Under the pieces are notes generated by a model that saw nothing but the letters and a program-made list of their open reading frames with translations, had not been told where the DNA came from and did no database searches. The translations under genes and the position numbers were made by a program. From positions 17,490,257-17,554,256 of the forward strand of contig OZ038433.1 in the NCBI GenBank assembly GCA_964036275.1: a DNA stretch of 64,000 nt, given 5' to 3'. The stretch is from Litoditis marina. Taxonomy: Eukaryota > Nematoda > Chromadorea > Rhabditida > Rhabditidae. Positions 12,634-49,643 of this stretch are shown here, in pieces. Numbering within the stretch: the stretch's first letter is position 1; every line of letters starts with the position of its first letter.

Positions 12634-12867
12634 ATGGCAGAGAAGATGTTCCAGCTGGCTCTCGCGGCTCTTCTTTTTGTCACAGGTAGTGTTTGCATTA
12701 GTGTAAATGTTTGTTTACCGTATTGGACCCTGTGAGCCCCCATTGAACTAGGCTCCTGCAATATAAGTTCTGCCCAAACTGTTTCTTTTATAATGCTTTG
12801 CTTATTTTTTCTAGTTCAACTGGTGTGTTCCGCCCCCCGCCTTTGCCGCCACCCCCACTGGAATTAG
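12634..12867 (+). CDS. Candidate two-exon secreted micropeptide (34 aa), unrecognised
   Basis: An ATG at 12,634 in good context (CAAATGG) opens a 52-nt exon to 12,685 (GTCACAG|GTAGTG). A T-rich acceptor (TTTTTTCTAG) at 12,814 starts a second exon in matching phase, ending at TAG 12,865-12,867. The joined product begins MAEKMFQLALAALLFVT and continues VQLVCSAPRLCRHPHWN. A hydrophobic core continuing across the splice junction and a CSA site before a 10-residue polar tail look like a signal peptide plus a tiny mature peptide. The 5' flank is GC-rich. I know of no matching family. The tail is very short, so the gene may be decayed, non-coding, or missing further exons. Confidence 0.3.
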
Positions 12868-15610
12868 GACTGAGGACACGCCCCCGTTAAACAGAAACAA
12901 CATGGTCAGCTTTGTATTTCACTTTTTTTCGGAATTCAATAAACGTCTTGCTGAACGATCAACTAATATAATGAATCTCACATTATTAAATCTGGTTTTA
13001 GTTCTCTTTCCTTATTAAATCCCCCAAAACATGGATCTTTTTGGTTTCATCGTCGAAACATTTGCAAAAGCAGAACGTAAAGGTCAAATTGTTCGTTTTG
13101 CTGTTATCTACAGTATCATTTGTGTTTCTAGACTTTTTTATTAGGAGTGTTTCTAGATGATAAAGATCCATGAGAAGTACGTAGGTTTTCGCCCACTTCC
13201 AATACCTCCAGCTCCCCAGTACCAGCCCCTGAACCGGTCGTCTCCTGCCCTTCTAACACCGTGGAAAACGTTCTCATCCTGAAGGTTGGTTCTGTTGTAA
13301 CCAGTTTCTGTGATGGTATTCACGTTACTTTGTTGAAGGGTATAAACTGTATTCTTTTTTTCCTTCATTTAGAACTTTTAGTAGGGCTCTTTTCGATCAT
13401 AACTTAGATGCGAAATCATGAAAATTTCTGATGGAAGAAACGAGTTACTTTACTTTCTTTTATATTACAGGAACGAGAATCGTGGAGGAAAAGCTTTGTG
13501 CCCTCCCTGAGGCGTTCGATGAAGATGCGCTGACGTGTCGAGCGTATTGCGGCTTTTTTGGATGATTGGATGGTCGGGGATGTATGTATGCTACCACGCA
13601 GCCACAAGTAGAAGGAACAAAGGGCCAAGTGGGAATCTGACGAGGATTCCGGTCCTGACGAGGTTCGCTTCGGATTCTGAATGTGAATACAGTTAACATT
13701 CCCTTAACGAGGTTTACTGAACAAAAGTTGTGTTTGGATGTTGAATTTTGAATTCTATCAACATTCCTAGTATGTTTTCTAATTTCCGTTTGGCTGGCCA
13801 TTTTGCTACTGCTAGCGTGATAATTGTACTCTTATACAATAGTGTTTGTAATTTCTGTCAGCTGTATTCGAGGCGAACTAGTGCAATAAACACCCATTTC
13901 TTCTATTTGGTGCTGCTTCAAAGCCGAGCTGGTCCAGTTCTGAGTCCGTTCTTTCCAGCCCAACCCCTACTCTGACGACCTTGCTTATTCTCAGTGTTCT
14001 GGAAAGTTCGACGGTGCTCTGGATTCTGGCAGAACGCCACGTCAAATGTTCCTCTGGCATTGCGGTGACTTGAGCGAGAAAATGTGTGTTTTCTGGAGTA
14101 AAATGTTAGTTATTAGCGTTTATGGAAAAATTGCCTCATTTCAATGAATGATCAACATGTTACACGTGTTTTAATGAAAATGCGTGAAGGAGTCACACTT
14201 GATTGGTATTGTTCATATAATTTTGTGTCATTTTTTCAGACATCGGCTGTCAATTGCCGGTTGAACTGGGAGAATGAGGACTGGAGAGCAATTTGGACGT
14301 CACCAATCGCATGTAGTTCCCGCGCAACTGTTTGAGAGAAATTTCTCGCCCTAGAGGTAAAGGTAAGATTATGTCACAAATTCACAAATGCGGACTATTG
14401 ATCAAAAATTCCCCTTCTATGGTTGTATATTGTGTCAAATTTGCGTTAGAATTATGAGCCTCGTTGCGTAAGGAGCCGTTTCCGTCTATTCAGCTAACAA
14501 AACGTTCTGTTCTGTATAGCCGCAAATGCCGCAGGGAAAACTATCGGTTTTCATTCATTAATGTGAGTTGGATTTGTTACTCATATCCAGATTATAATAT
14601 GTAGAGTTATAGTAGTTTACAGAATGGACCCCGTGAATAGAGAAGGAGAGATGGATGGGATTCAGCCGGAACTGCGTTGACTGGCTCGTGCTCATCGGAC
14701 GGATAAGTCGGCTCTCGTGAAGGTATGTTCTTATTCCTGGCCGTATTGCTTTGACAACTGGACACATAAGATTCGAACCAAAAAGGGTCTTTAAAAATGG
14801 GATAATCGCTTTTATTTTGTGTTATTTGCATTTGAGATTTTCCTTGTGCTCATAGTCTGGAGATATTTTAATGTATCCAAAATTGACTTTTTGTTTAAAT
14901 ACTTCGGGTATTTCAGCCATCATATAAGAATTGGCTGGATTCCTCGGTTGGGATGGTTCCAAGATGGGTCCAGTACCGGCGGCCCCTTTCATACCGGCTG
15001 TCAATAGGGGAATCGACTTCACGCCAATATCACGTTGTTGGAAACAAGGTGGGAGGTTATATGTAACTAGGTAGACAATCCAGTCAGGGGTGAGGGTGAT
15101 CACAAGTTGCACGCGTGAAAATTTATGAAGATTTTTGCCAATTTCGTGAAATTCTCACAATTTTTAAGATTAATTCCGTATTTTTCGGTCGATTTCTTAT
15201 TTTTTAAGGGGGGAGGGGTCGTACCGGTAGTAGGGTCTGTCAATTTTTTAGTCACCCGTGATTGAAGTGAATAAAAGATGGTTTGAATGTAGTTCTCATT
15301 TCTACAATGGTCGATTGTGTTGTTGTGAGATGTTGACACCCATTCTCAAAGTGTCACATATTTCAGGTTGTGAGACAACCGCACGAGCTCACTTAGACCG
15401 ACTGACGTGATGGTCTTTGGTCTCATTGATCAGTCGGGGTAAACTTTTGAGCTATAAATAAATTTGTGTACGGCCTATTTCATCCGTTTGGTCACTTTAT
15501 TGTGAATCAATTTTACAAGTACATAATTTCAATATCAACCGTAGAAGGACTGTCCGTAGAGGGGGTGGAGATAGGCATGGGTGAGCTTTGTTACCAGCTC
15601 ATGCGGTCCG
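12868..15610. other. No gene recognised
   Basis: The sequence is AT-rich with scattered GC-richer islands (about 13,165-13,285 with a proline-rich frame, 13,470-13,690, 13,910-14,060, 14,240-14,345 and 14,930-15,110). Individual islands have splice-like borders, but I could not chain them in phase into a protein. Confidence 0.4.
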
Positions 15611-15617
15611 CCATGAA

Positions 15618-15702
15618 GATACCGCGGCGAGCGGGGATCGAACCCAGGTCTGTGGAGCGACAGCCGAACGCTAACCACTTGACCACTCGGCAGCTACATA
15701 TA
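15618..15702 (-). repeat. tRNA-like sequence (tRNA-derived element head or decayed tRNA)
   Basis: Read on the minus strand, the segment starts TAGCTGCCGAGTGGTCAAG and contains an A-box-like TGGTCAAGTGG, a CTGT/ACAG anticodon-like stem, and a good B box, GGTTCGATCCC. The anticodon loop is 6 nt and the acceptor stem does not pair well. I therefore read it as tRNA-derived repeat sequence rather than a working tRNA gene. Confidence 0.55.
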
Positions 15703-16370
15703 CTATTAGCTGCAAGCAAAAGTAACACCCCCATATTTCAGGTCGATGAACAAAGTTCCCTACCACCCTACCAGGAGTCGGGAAGGGAACTAGAGAGAGA
15801 GGGGAGGGGGTGTAAGGGTATGAGAAAGGGAGGAGAGAGGGGAAGGTAGAAAGGGTAGAATAAGGAAGGTGGACGGGAAGTTATCAGTTTGGGTCGGTTT
15901 GAAGCCTGGAGGGGTGCACGCGTGCATGGCATGTTTAGTTTGCATGACATTTCCGTGTGCTGTCGCTGTGCCTGAACGAGTACTCTTGTATGTATTATGT
16001 CATTTCTGAGATTGTATTCGTTCGTTTGGACATATATGTTCTCGCCACTTCAGGTTTTCTGTACTGTTCTAACCGGATCACCATCCCTCAGTTCCAAGCA
16101 AATGAAGTCAAGGACTCGTCCAAGCTGCTCAGAATAGGGGTTAGTTCCTTGTTATGGTATAGCGACCACGACCGTATCTGGAAAATCGACTTATCCTTTC
16201 AATTGTTGAATTCCTTTTTAGTACAAACCCGCTTAACATGGTTATTTTATTGTTCTATGATTTACTGTTGTAAAACATGGTTCTTTTACTGTTTTATGCC
16301 AAGACCTTTGCAAAATCCAAATGTAAACGTCGGGTAATCCTTTTGCTTCATACTGGATCATTTGTGTTTG
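15703..16370. other. No gene recognised; purine-rich patch
   Basis: A G/A-rich strand (about 15,775-15,880) is followed by AT-rich sequence with an open but unrecognised frame (15,957-16,337). I see no splice-consistent gene. Confidence 0.4.
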
Positions 16371-16375
16371 CAGGC

Positions 16376-18070
16376 AACGTTTTGGATGGTTCGCCGGAAC
16401 CGTGACTGGTTCGTTGGTTGGATGGATTGGTTTCTCGATCCGGTCGCATGTGGACTACGATTTGCGATTCGATTTTCCGAGAATCTGGACTGGTAAAAGA
16501 GTTCTTCTAGCGATTTGGTTGGTTTTCACGTTTTTAGACAACTTCTCTCACTCTAAACAGCCTGACTCTTTTACAAAGTGAGCCATTTATAAATAACAAT
16601 CATCTGCTTGTCATTTTTTAAAGAATCAAAACCAGCTTTTAAATAAACAAATGGTTCATTTAAAAAACTGTTATTTGTTAGTATTTCGGATGTATTAAGT
16701 GATTTTTATGATCTGTTTCATTTCAGGTACCCGTGATGCAGCCGCCGAGAAGTACATCAGATGATGATGGTTGCCGGTTCGATACTGAGAAGGTTAAAGT
16801 CGAAGCAACGACGAAGAAGCACGGGACGGAAAGGATTCGGTAGTTGCGAGAGGAAACTATTCGGGAAGGAGCAACAAGACAAACGGACATTGGTACGTTT
16901 CAGATATTTGTTGTTGTTCAATAATTGCACATCACAGGTTACGTATCAATGTCTAGTAGCTCCCAAATGGACTTATGTCTGCCTACCTCAAGTACTAACG
17001 AGCTCGTGTGAATTTATTATTCCTTTTAGTACTTGAGGACAAGTTGGTAAATTACGGTTCTTTCCCTTTTTTGTCAAAAAGTCGCAAAAAGTAGCAAAAT
17101 CAGAACGTGAAGGTGAAAGTTTTGGTGTTATATAATTATATCCTCTATACTGTATGGCTTATGTTTGCAGCCAAGGTTGTGATGGATTGCCGGGACCGTG
17201 ACTGGTTCGTTGAAGTGGGACCCGAAGTGAGTTAGACGGGAGGCAAAGTATTCGGCAGTTGCGAGAGGACTATTCAGTAGGGAGGAACAGGATACACAGA
17301 CATTGGTACGTTTTAGATATAGATCGCCATCGAATGAGTATTCACACTTTTGATGGTATTCACACTTTCCGTGTTTGTAGTACTGTTTGTTATTCTCTCA
17401 CTCCTGATTTATACAGCTACAAACACAGTGGGTTTCTGTAACACACATTGTAATGCCTTTTTTGGGAAGAGTGAACCCTATAATATCACTTTGATATTAT
17501 TTCCATGTAGATAGAGCGGCAGTTTTTCATTTTACTATTTTGAATAGTTTTTTTCAATCGATAGACCTCTTACAGTGCGCGGTGCCTTAGAGTTTTTAGA
17601 CTGACGTCTCCAATGGTTCTCGCATTAACTCTATTCGTCATAGTTTGTGGTATTATTTTTCCCCATTAAATCCGTCAAAACTTTTCCTTTTCATGAAAAT
17701 TACCACGTAGAGGTGAACTTCGTTTTATATCCTCTGTACTGTATAATTTGTCTTTGCAGTGGGTGGTTTGCCGGGAGCGTTCATTGGAGAACGAAGTTAA
17801 GTGAGACAAGAGGCAAAGTATTCGGCAGCTGCGAGAGACTCTTCCCACTCTGGGAGAAAGAACAAATAACAGGACAAACTGACATTGGTAAGTCTTTCTT
17901 GTAGTTTGATGTTGACATGCGCTCTAGTTCTAGTTGTAGTCAATAGTTGCACATCACAGGTTACGAGTGTTGACCCAAATTCGACCGACCAAAAGCAACT
18001 AGTGGGATTGGGTAACATACATGGCAATGCCTCGTTTGGGAAGATTGAATACTATGTTGTTACTTAGATG
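16376..18070 (+). repeat. Diverged repeated exon-like module (copies near 16.4-16.9, 17.17 and 17.76 kb)
   Basis: Each copy has a CTGTAT..TTTGCAG acceptor, then GGTTTGCCGGGA/GGTTCGCCGGAA, GTGACTGGTTCGTTG, TTCGGCAGTTGCGAGAGGA, AGGAACA and GACATTGGTACG/GACATTGGTAAG, then downstream CAATAGTTGCACATCACAGG. In the 17,757 copy a frame is open across the whole block (GWFAGSVHWRTKLSE, then GKVFGSCERLF). The 17,170 copy has in-frame stops. The first copy is split by an insert of about 330 bp. A further relative of the acceptor part lies at about 20,640-20,780. This could be decayed paralogous exons or a tandemly duplicated spliced non-coding RNA. I do not recognise the protein. Confidence 0.6.
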
Positions 18071-18741
18071 TAGGGAGAGCGGCAGTTTTTTATTGGTATT
18101 TCATTAACAGTAGGTGTCAACTTTCAGCTATTCCCTCTCAAAGTATGCATTCCTACCTTTTCAGATATCTGGATGTTGTACCCCAACCATTGCCCTCATG
18201 TCCCATCTGTCGTTAGCCGTGGACAGGACTCATCGCCGTCAAAAAAGGTGATTATTTGATTTGTTCTAACACAGAATAGAGAGAATAAAGCATTATAGTA
18301 TGTATTCCTTTCTGTTACAGGTGTCTGGATGTGGATGTTGACTATTTGTATTGAAAAAAACTCTCATTAGAAAATTTTTATTTCAATTGCCATTTCATTA
18401 ACAAATGCTGTCGTACATTAGTGAGGTTGTCCAAATAGCCAGAAAATATCAGGAAAAAGTTTGAGCCATTTTTTGCTTCCTAATCGTCCTTGTTGTTCCT
18501 TTTATCAATGTATACCCTATCTTCAAGACGTTCCCGCAGAAGAGCTTCGACCGAAGCTGATTCTCAGTGTGGCAATAAGGACTGTCCCGTTTGCGTCAGT
18601 TTATACCAATTTCGCGACAAGGTACGGTGGATTTCCTTCCATGCACTCACTAGTAAGATGGCACTTCGATTTTCGACAAAAGGATCCCGTTTATTGAATC
18701 GAATTTCGAATCTGCACAAAAAAAGAGTGTTAGGTTGAGGA
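18071..18741. other. No gene confirmed; one cysteine-containing open frame
   Basis: A plus-strand frame of 82 codons (18,490-18,738) includes QCGNKDCPVC and could be a small exon ending at GACAAG|GTACGG (18,619). I recognise no family and find no phase-matched partner exon. Confidence 0.25.
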
Positions 18742-18848
18742 TAATAAAGAAGGACTATTCGATCTTGAGTGTTTCTAGGCTGGTGGACTATTCGATCTTG
18801 AGTGTTTCTAGGCTGGTGGACTATTCGATCTTGAGTGTTTCTAGGCTT
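18742..18848. repeat. 33-bp direct repeat, three copies
   Basis: The unit GGACTATTCGATCTTGAGTG, then TTTCTAGGCTGGT, is present three times head-to-tail, the last truncated after TTTCTAGGCT. It lies in an otherwise unassigned region. Confidence 0.95.
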
Positions 18849-19299
18849 CGTTCGGTACCAGTCAGCCCCGTCTCCGTCCTCCTGCCGTCTTGGTGCCGGC
18901 TACCTAGGGGAATCTGATCCGAAATCCGGCTTTCCGGTGTTCATGTTTCATGATGGCCAAGGAAGGAGGTTAGTAATCAGTACATTTTAGAATCTTTTTA
19001 CTCATTATTTTTGCATCAAGACGAGTTAGGCCTATATTTCCATTTCAATTCTATATTTTCCAGTCGCACTACCCGGCACATGTAAGCCGCTGTCTTCCCT
19101 GGAGCTCTTCGTAACCCGCACAGAACACCAACTCCAATATGGAGAAGATAGGTGCGGTGGGATGGTATTTTAGTAGAATTACATTTGTGTATTTTGTCGT
19201 GCTTAACCTATCACGTGATACTAGCTCAACAGTCTATCCACACGTAATTCTGATGAGTTGTCCGTTGGAAGTCTACAAGTTTGGAAAATTTACTTTCCT

Positions 19300-20060
19300 C
19301 TCCATAAATCATACCTACTTCACATTTTCTGAGTATAAACTAGAACTAATATATCTTTTAGATAGGCGCCTCGACTAGCTCGTCTTGCTGCCAGCTGTTT
19401 CTGATCGGTCGCTGCCAGCTGCTACCAGTGGCCTGCAAGTACTGAATATAAATAACAGTTTTGTTACTAGTTCATCCCGTTTTAGGTTTGGCCCAGTTCT
19501 AGCCAGCCCCGTCCCCGCCCTCCCGTCGTCGATGTGCCAGCCGAAGTGGATGTGGATTTTCTATCTCGCGGAATATGCCCGGCAAGGCACGGAAAGAGGG
19601 AAGATCTGGGAGAAAAGGGACGTGATCAGAGAGGAGTCGGTTCGTTTTAGTTTTTACGTTACTTTACAACATTTCTCACGTAATTGCTGCCAGCTTCGAC
19701 CAAGCGAGTTCGTAATAGTGGTTGGTTCAAGAACATACATAAAATTACTTCTTTGGTGAGTGTCAGTCAACCGGTTGTTTTGTAATTAGACCACTTCTAG
19801 TTTATAAAACGGTTTTTGGCCTATATGAAGGTTTTCGTTCGAGAAAGATACGTGCTCCACTTTGTTCGTGAAATGCTTTGGAATGTGTTTTGTCTCATTG
19901 GTTTTCACTGGTTGTACATTTTCCGGAACTAGAAACAATATATCTTTCAGAAAATCGCCCGCCGCGACGCAACTAGCTCCAGGCTGGTCGGTTGCTGCCA
20001 GCTACTACCAATTGCCAGTCCCGTGGAGTTCAGTCATCTTCTCATCTTCAGTCAGATGGT
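19300..20060 (+). repeat. Two copies of an exon-like module with GCTGCCAGCT words
   Basis: Copy one (about 19,326-19,530) and copy two (about 19,905-20,045) each have ATATATCTTTTAG/ATATATCTTTCAG as acceptor-like sequence, then a block with GACTAGCTCG/CAACTAGCTCC and GCTGCCAGCT, and pyrimidine-rich CCAGCCCCGTCC or related words. Similar words recur at 13.92 and 18.86 kb. No protein is recognised. Confidence 0.5.
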
Positions 20061-20427
20061 TGGTTCATAAACGTATATCTGGTGGCTTTCAGTTCATATA
20101 AGAATTGTTATATATTATGTTCCATATCCATACAATCACTATAGCCATGATTATTTTCTTTGTGAAATGTTTAATAATAAAGTTTGAAAGTTGTTGTTAT
20201 TACTATCCCTACATTTTTGTCTACGTACGTTCATCTAGTCTCTCACAGGACACAGACGCGTGCCGTCAACTCGTGCGACCCACGGACCATTGGAATCCCG
20301 TCACGAAGGAGGAGGATAGACACATCACGGAAATGGAAGTTTCATTCTGTTTGTATTCTATTTGGGAGAGAAAGAAAGTGATGTGGACTATAGATAGAAA
20401 GAGAGGGGAAAATGCCTGGCAAGGAAG

Positions 20428-20638
20428 GTGGTAGGAGGAAGTAAAGGTAGAAGGACTGGTCCGTCGTAATAGAAAAGGAGTCGGTTAAGGTGGAAGGGAC
20501 GGTGGGGAGAGAGGCCAACGTGGAAAGGAAGTAAAAGGGAAAGATGGAGGGATGGTTAAGGAAAGAAGGACGGTTGGAGCAGGAAGTTAGTTAAGGTGGA
20601 AGGACGGGATGGGAAAGAAGGGGAAAAGAGAGACAGGA
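20428..20638 (+). repeat. Purine-rich tract (GGAAGG/GTAGAAGGAC-type simple sequence)
   Basis: This is about 210 bp of nearly pure G/A on the plus strand with loosely repeated GGTGGAAGGACGG / AAAGAAGG words. No coding potential is apparent. Confidence 0.8.
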
Positions 20639-20779
20639 AGTATCACGTGTATTGAAAGTTCTAGCTTCGTACTGTATGATTTCTCTTTGCAGTCAGAAGT
20701 GAATGGGCTGCCGGAATCTGCCGGTTACCCCGATGTATCTGGATCTCTCCCATGCAATCCTAACCGTACCGGATCGTGA

Positions 20780-23700
20780 TGAGGTTAACTAGGATACTGG
20801 TTAGTTTTTCCATTTTCCTTCTACTCGAGTAACCGTTTTCTCACTTTTCTTCGTCGATTAGGTATTTTTGCGCTACGGAGTTACGTTTTTGTCACGATAT
20901 TTGATATTCGGGGAAATATTCGCAGATAACCGATTCGCTGCCTACACATCATCACTACACGTTTCGTACTACGTTTACTACTTACTATATACTACTTTTT
21001 ACTATGTAAGGGCGTGCGTTTAGTAAAAAGTATTATGTGCTTTTGTACGTTTACTATGTACTACTACGTTTTGTTGCGCTGCATGAACTTGACTACTTTA
21101 GATGTATGCATGCGCTCCTTCCCCGTGCTTCTGCTATCGTTCCTGCTCGAAGTTGGGATCACAACTGCTGTCGCCATACACCACTTCTCACCCACGCTTC
21201 ACACGATTCGTCTCTGCTAATAAATGTATTTACTTTTCAATATTTTGGTTTTTTCTAAATATTATACAGATCGCAAACACGCAGCAAAATATTGTTTGTT
21301 TATTAGTTGTTAGTTGTCGGCATGTAAACTAGTGAAGTGATTGTATCTCATCCAAAACTACGTTCAATTTCTTAGCACGGCTTCTACAAATGTTGATATG
21401 GTAATTATTTAGTATTGTTTGCTTTCGCTCACTTCTAGAAGTATCTGGTTTTTGGGATATTTAGCCATGATATTGGTATTTGGTGCTGTCTACCTAGTAT
21501 ATAGCTGCCAGCGTTCGCTGCATTCCTAAATCAGTTGGAAGTAGTAGACGGTTCAGGAATTAGCGGAAATCAGAAAAAGAGGGAATTCTCAATCATAGCT
21601 AAAACCGAGGCATAGCCTAAACTAAAATCAAATGTAACGATTTTGTGGGAGTTTGACTGAGTTTTGAGGATTTTTTCGAAAACAAAATGGCGTGTATGCT
21701 ATAAGAAATATAGTAGACGTATGTATAGCCAAAAATAAGAGCACAATGCCAACATGTCTGGGTGGGAATGGCTGATACCTTACATAGATTATCAATGTTA
21801 TCAGAAAAGTCCCGCCTACCCGAAGCAAGATTTTCTGTCATACTGTAGTAGTCCACGCTATTGTGTTTTCTCTCTATGCTACTGCAAACTATGGAAGTTT
21901 GAAACGAAATCAATGATTTATTCATTAGAAAAAGCCTTCTAAATATGTGACGGATTACTGTAGAAGGACATCAATTGGTGAAACGAACTATATCCTACTT
22001 TTCCCTGGAAGTATAATCTTACTGTAGCAGCTCCCGTGAAAATGTACATGGCAGACAGATTGATCTAGAAATAGTACAGACGCCATATTGTAGGAATTCC
22101 ATTTAAAAAAACAGATCTACCTGTAGCTGTTTTCCTCCACCTTCCCCCTACTGCCTGGTATCATCCCATCTCTCCTTATCACTTCCATAACTCTTCTTCT
22201 CTGATAATTTGGCGCCACTTTACTGCCGACCAAACCACTCACTGTTTGTGAACTCATCTTCACACATTCCACGTTTTTCTCAACTGCAACCGAAAGTATA
22301 CCTATCGATTGATTTTGATTGATCAGTATACGTCATGATTGAATTCGATTGATAATGTTTACTGAATATTGTTCTGAGCTTTCGCTAAACTTGTTCTAAT
22401 CTTGCGTTAGCAATATGAAACGAAGCTTTTTGGAATGTTTAAATGGCTAAAATCCTGCTATTAGTGAATTTTTCACCCAATTCATTCTATTTCGTATAAT
22501 TTTTGTTTGCAACAACGTTTTTCTGTTTGTGGCACCAACTCGTTTTCTCCTAATCTCCGTCATTATACTAAAAGTAAACAGAAAACCCGAATGACACGTT
22601 ACCTCACCTGTTCTCGTTTCGATTTCTACTTCATCTAACACGTCCTTTCATGTCAGAAAATTCCTTGCACAACCAAGTTTGATCGCCCCGCTTCACAGTC
22701 GTAGTTTGAAATTGCTGCTCACTCCTGATTGTTTTCTTCTACAGAGCAGTTTGCGCGTGGAATGTAACGGATTTGTTCATTCAACCTAAAATATCGAATA
22801 TATTGTACGAAAAATTCGCTCACATTCAATTACGAACTGGTGGAACACTATATTTTCATTCTGTGACATTACCAGTTACCTTGTTTGTTAGAAAGATAGA
22901 TTTATACGCGATTCAACCCGTGATAGTTCAAATTGTTAGATGTGGCACTCCAATCGGAAAAATGTAGGGGGAAAATGAGATAATGCTTCCTGTAGACTTA
23001 TTAGTTCCTGTATAGTTCTACTTTCCCATCAAAGGTCATCCAAGTTAATCGTAAAATGTTCAGGTTTCCCTTAACATTTGTATTTTTGAATGATACGATA
23101 TGTACTTTCTGTATAATTCAACTATACTGTTTTGTACAGTCACGTGAGACATGTTTAACACAGCAGAATTCAGAAACGTGCAATGAAACAGTGCACGATG
23201 CCTCATTAGAATGCTTTACGTGACTATTCAATTTACACCTAGTTTATTTCTGCAACCGAATTCAGAGTAAGATGTTCAGGTTTCCCTCCACTACTGTATG
23301 ACTATTTTCATCTCGGGAATTTGCAATGGAATCGAACCAGGATGAACTACGTCTGCCCAATGTTCATGTCAGCACAGTTATAGTACTTTTCATTTCCACT
23401 GGTACTGCTACAGTATGAGTTTGAGACTTAACATAATATTAGGATTAGTGGGATAGTTAAAGATTGGTTGAAGTCTGCAGTAGAAACACAAATTGCAGGC
23501 AGCGCCGATAATCTGTAATTTGAGAGTTGTAGTTGTATAGTTGAGTTTCGAGCTGGTTTAACAGGTTCAAAAAGAGTCATTGTTCATACCACTCAATTAT
23601 ATAGTTCGGCCAATTTTAAGCTTTAAACCGTATTCTTGTTATTTTTTGGTCAAACATTGCCTAATAACATCAACTGTTAATACGCGTTTCAGTCCCATTT

Positions 23701-23886
23701 GAAACCGTCTTCTTTTGCTGCTCTGAACTCTATATCAGAAGGAATATTCGTAGATTAGATAAAGAGAGAAATTGAAGGCAATCGACTACCGCGAAACGCA
23801 CCCAGTTGCGCTTGAATATAAGCCACATTCATTACCATTCTCAATTCTCTAAAACCTTAAAGAGGTTCGGGAACAACTTAGCAACG
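20780..23886. other. No gene seen; dispersed element fragments
   Basis: The sequence is AT-rich. Fragments of two dispersed families are visible. One is at about 21,850-21,992 (GACGGATTACTGTAGAAGGACA, related to 38.0-38.26 and 56.6-56.8 kb). The other is at about 23,135-23,240 (AGTCACGTGAGACATGTTTAA, AACGTGCAATG; related to 36.9, 43.1, 44.5, 44.9, 51.2 and 53.6 kb). I found no coding exons. Confidence 0.5.
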
Positions 23887-24061
23887 TATAGTGAGTGCCA
23901 AATTTACAAATTGCTGCCTCTCTCCGGAATCGAACCTGCGAGCAAAACTTTTGTAGCCGGGTGCTAACCACTGCGCTACTAGATCACGAAGACATTGTGC
24001 GTACACAGCGGAAAGCGAGATATACAGTACCCTCTCGCCTTTCCATTGACGACGACTACAG
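23887..24061 (-). mobile_element. tRNA-box MITE, 197-bp family (slightly shortened copy)
   Basis: Shares the TATAGTGAGTGCCAAATTTA terminus, the minus-strand B box GGTTCGATTCC, GCGCAGTGGTTAGC (A box region), GTACACAGCGGAAAGYGAGA and the terminal GACGACTA of the family. See 47,774-47,970 for a full-length copy. Confidence 0.85.
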
Positions 24062-24711
24062 TGGTTTAGCACCCGAATTGTGCGTTCAAAAAACTTGAAC
24101 TGAAGCCATCTGTATTACCATTCACAAACCTAATCTATAAGGGTCGCGTATGTATACCCTCACGTTCTTTCTCATTTCCACATTTTTTCGCCATCTTAAA
24201 GTTTTTCAAACTAAATTGAAAGTTTTGGAAGTTTTCTTCACTCTCGTGGTATAGGCATGTGAACAAGATACGAAAAACATGCTCTTTGCTGTGTAGAAAA
24301 GTTCTTCATAGAGAAAGTTCCATAGACTCGTGGCCAAAACCTTGGTGAGATTGGCGAGAACCACACTTTCCGTCACGTGTCTCGCACATTTACCCGTGTT
24401 CTAAATTTGTGTTTCAAAACCTATATAGAATGACGGTAGTTCGAACAGTAATCACATTCGTGTGCAACTCAATCCACTTTTTAATCAGTAGATAATCCAA
24501 TCTCTTCTTTTTGCTTCCATGACGTAATAGGAAAACCAAAGATAAACCTGGTGACCCGTGATAAAGTATTACAAAAACGAACTCTGACCAGGAACTCGCT
24601 ACTTGGCGGTTTCGAACTTTCGAACAGAACTGTAAAAGGAAGCAAATACATTTTGCTCAGATCAGACGTGTTTTCAGTTTGACGCTATTTCAGCTGTGTG
24701 AGAAAATAAAA

Positions 24712-24934
24712 TATAATCGTCGCCAACGGGAAGGCGAAAGGGTACTGTATATCTCACTTTACGCTGTGTACGCACACATGTCTTCGATTCCAAAGCTTTT
24801 CTGTTATATGCACCAACCGCAGTGGTTAGCGCCCTGCTTCAAAACGAAACTTTTGCTACGAAACCTACGAAACTTTTGCTCAGAGGTTCGGTTCCGGCAA
24901 GAGACAGAAGTTCATTAATTCGGCACTCACTATA
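24712..24934 (+). mobile_element. tRNA-box MITE copy with internal duplication
   Basis: The plus-strand copy runs from the TATAATCGTCGCCAACGG end to the GGCACTCACTATA end. The GAAACTTTTGCT segment between the A and B boxes is duplicated, which makes this copy about 25 bp longer than the 197-bp family norm. Confidence 0.85.
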
Positions 24935-25443
24935 GCAGCTTATGTTTGGTCGCATGAAACAATTGACGGACAAAATATCATTATTTAACTCACCAGTGAT
25001 ACCCCTACAGCTTGATTTGATAACTTTCACCCCGTTTTTACCAAGCATTTCATTCACATTCCCTATCACAAAAGTGTCTGAAAACCCACTTTAAGTTTTC
25101 ATTCGTAAACAGTCAGTCGTAGAGTTGGAATGTCACTGTAAAATTACCGCTAACTACTGGAAAAAACTACAATACTACAAAAAATTCGCTGGGTACAGAA
25201 AAACTTGGAAAAAATCCGTAGTTGAGCAACAAAATGTTTGTATACATAGCATTAGAACCGAAAAATACATAAAATACATGTGTATATACACTATACACAC
25301 CAATACTTAGTTCAGATTCCGACTCTGTAGTAGAAAATCAAAACTAATGTGAGATTTGTGAAAACACAGCAGAAATTGACACATACAGTAGTTTCCTGCC
25401 TTTCTAGAAATGTAAAATATACAGAAGTATAGTGTATTTGCAG
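24935..25443. other. No gene seen; upstream of first TRPM exon found
   Basis: AT-rich sequence. It may hold TRPM promoter, 5' UTR or an earlier coding exon ending in phase 0, but I could not identify one. Confidence 0.4.
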
Positions 25444-49568
<24,125 letters not shown>

Positions 49569-49643
49569 AGAAACTTCGCTGGATGGATATAAACAAATTA
49601 TCTGTGAAATAGATGTTTATTTAATAACTTTTCATATTAAAGC

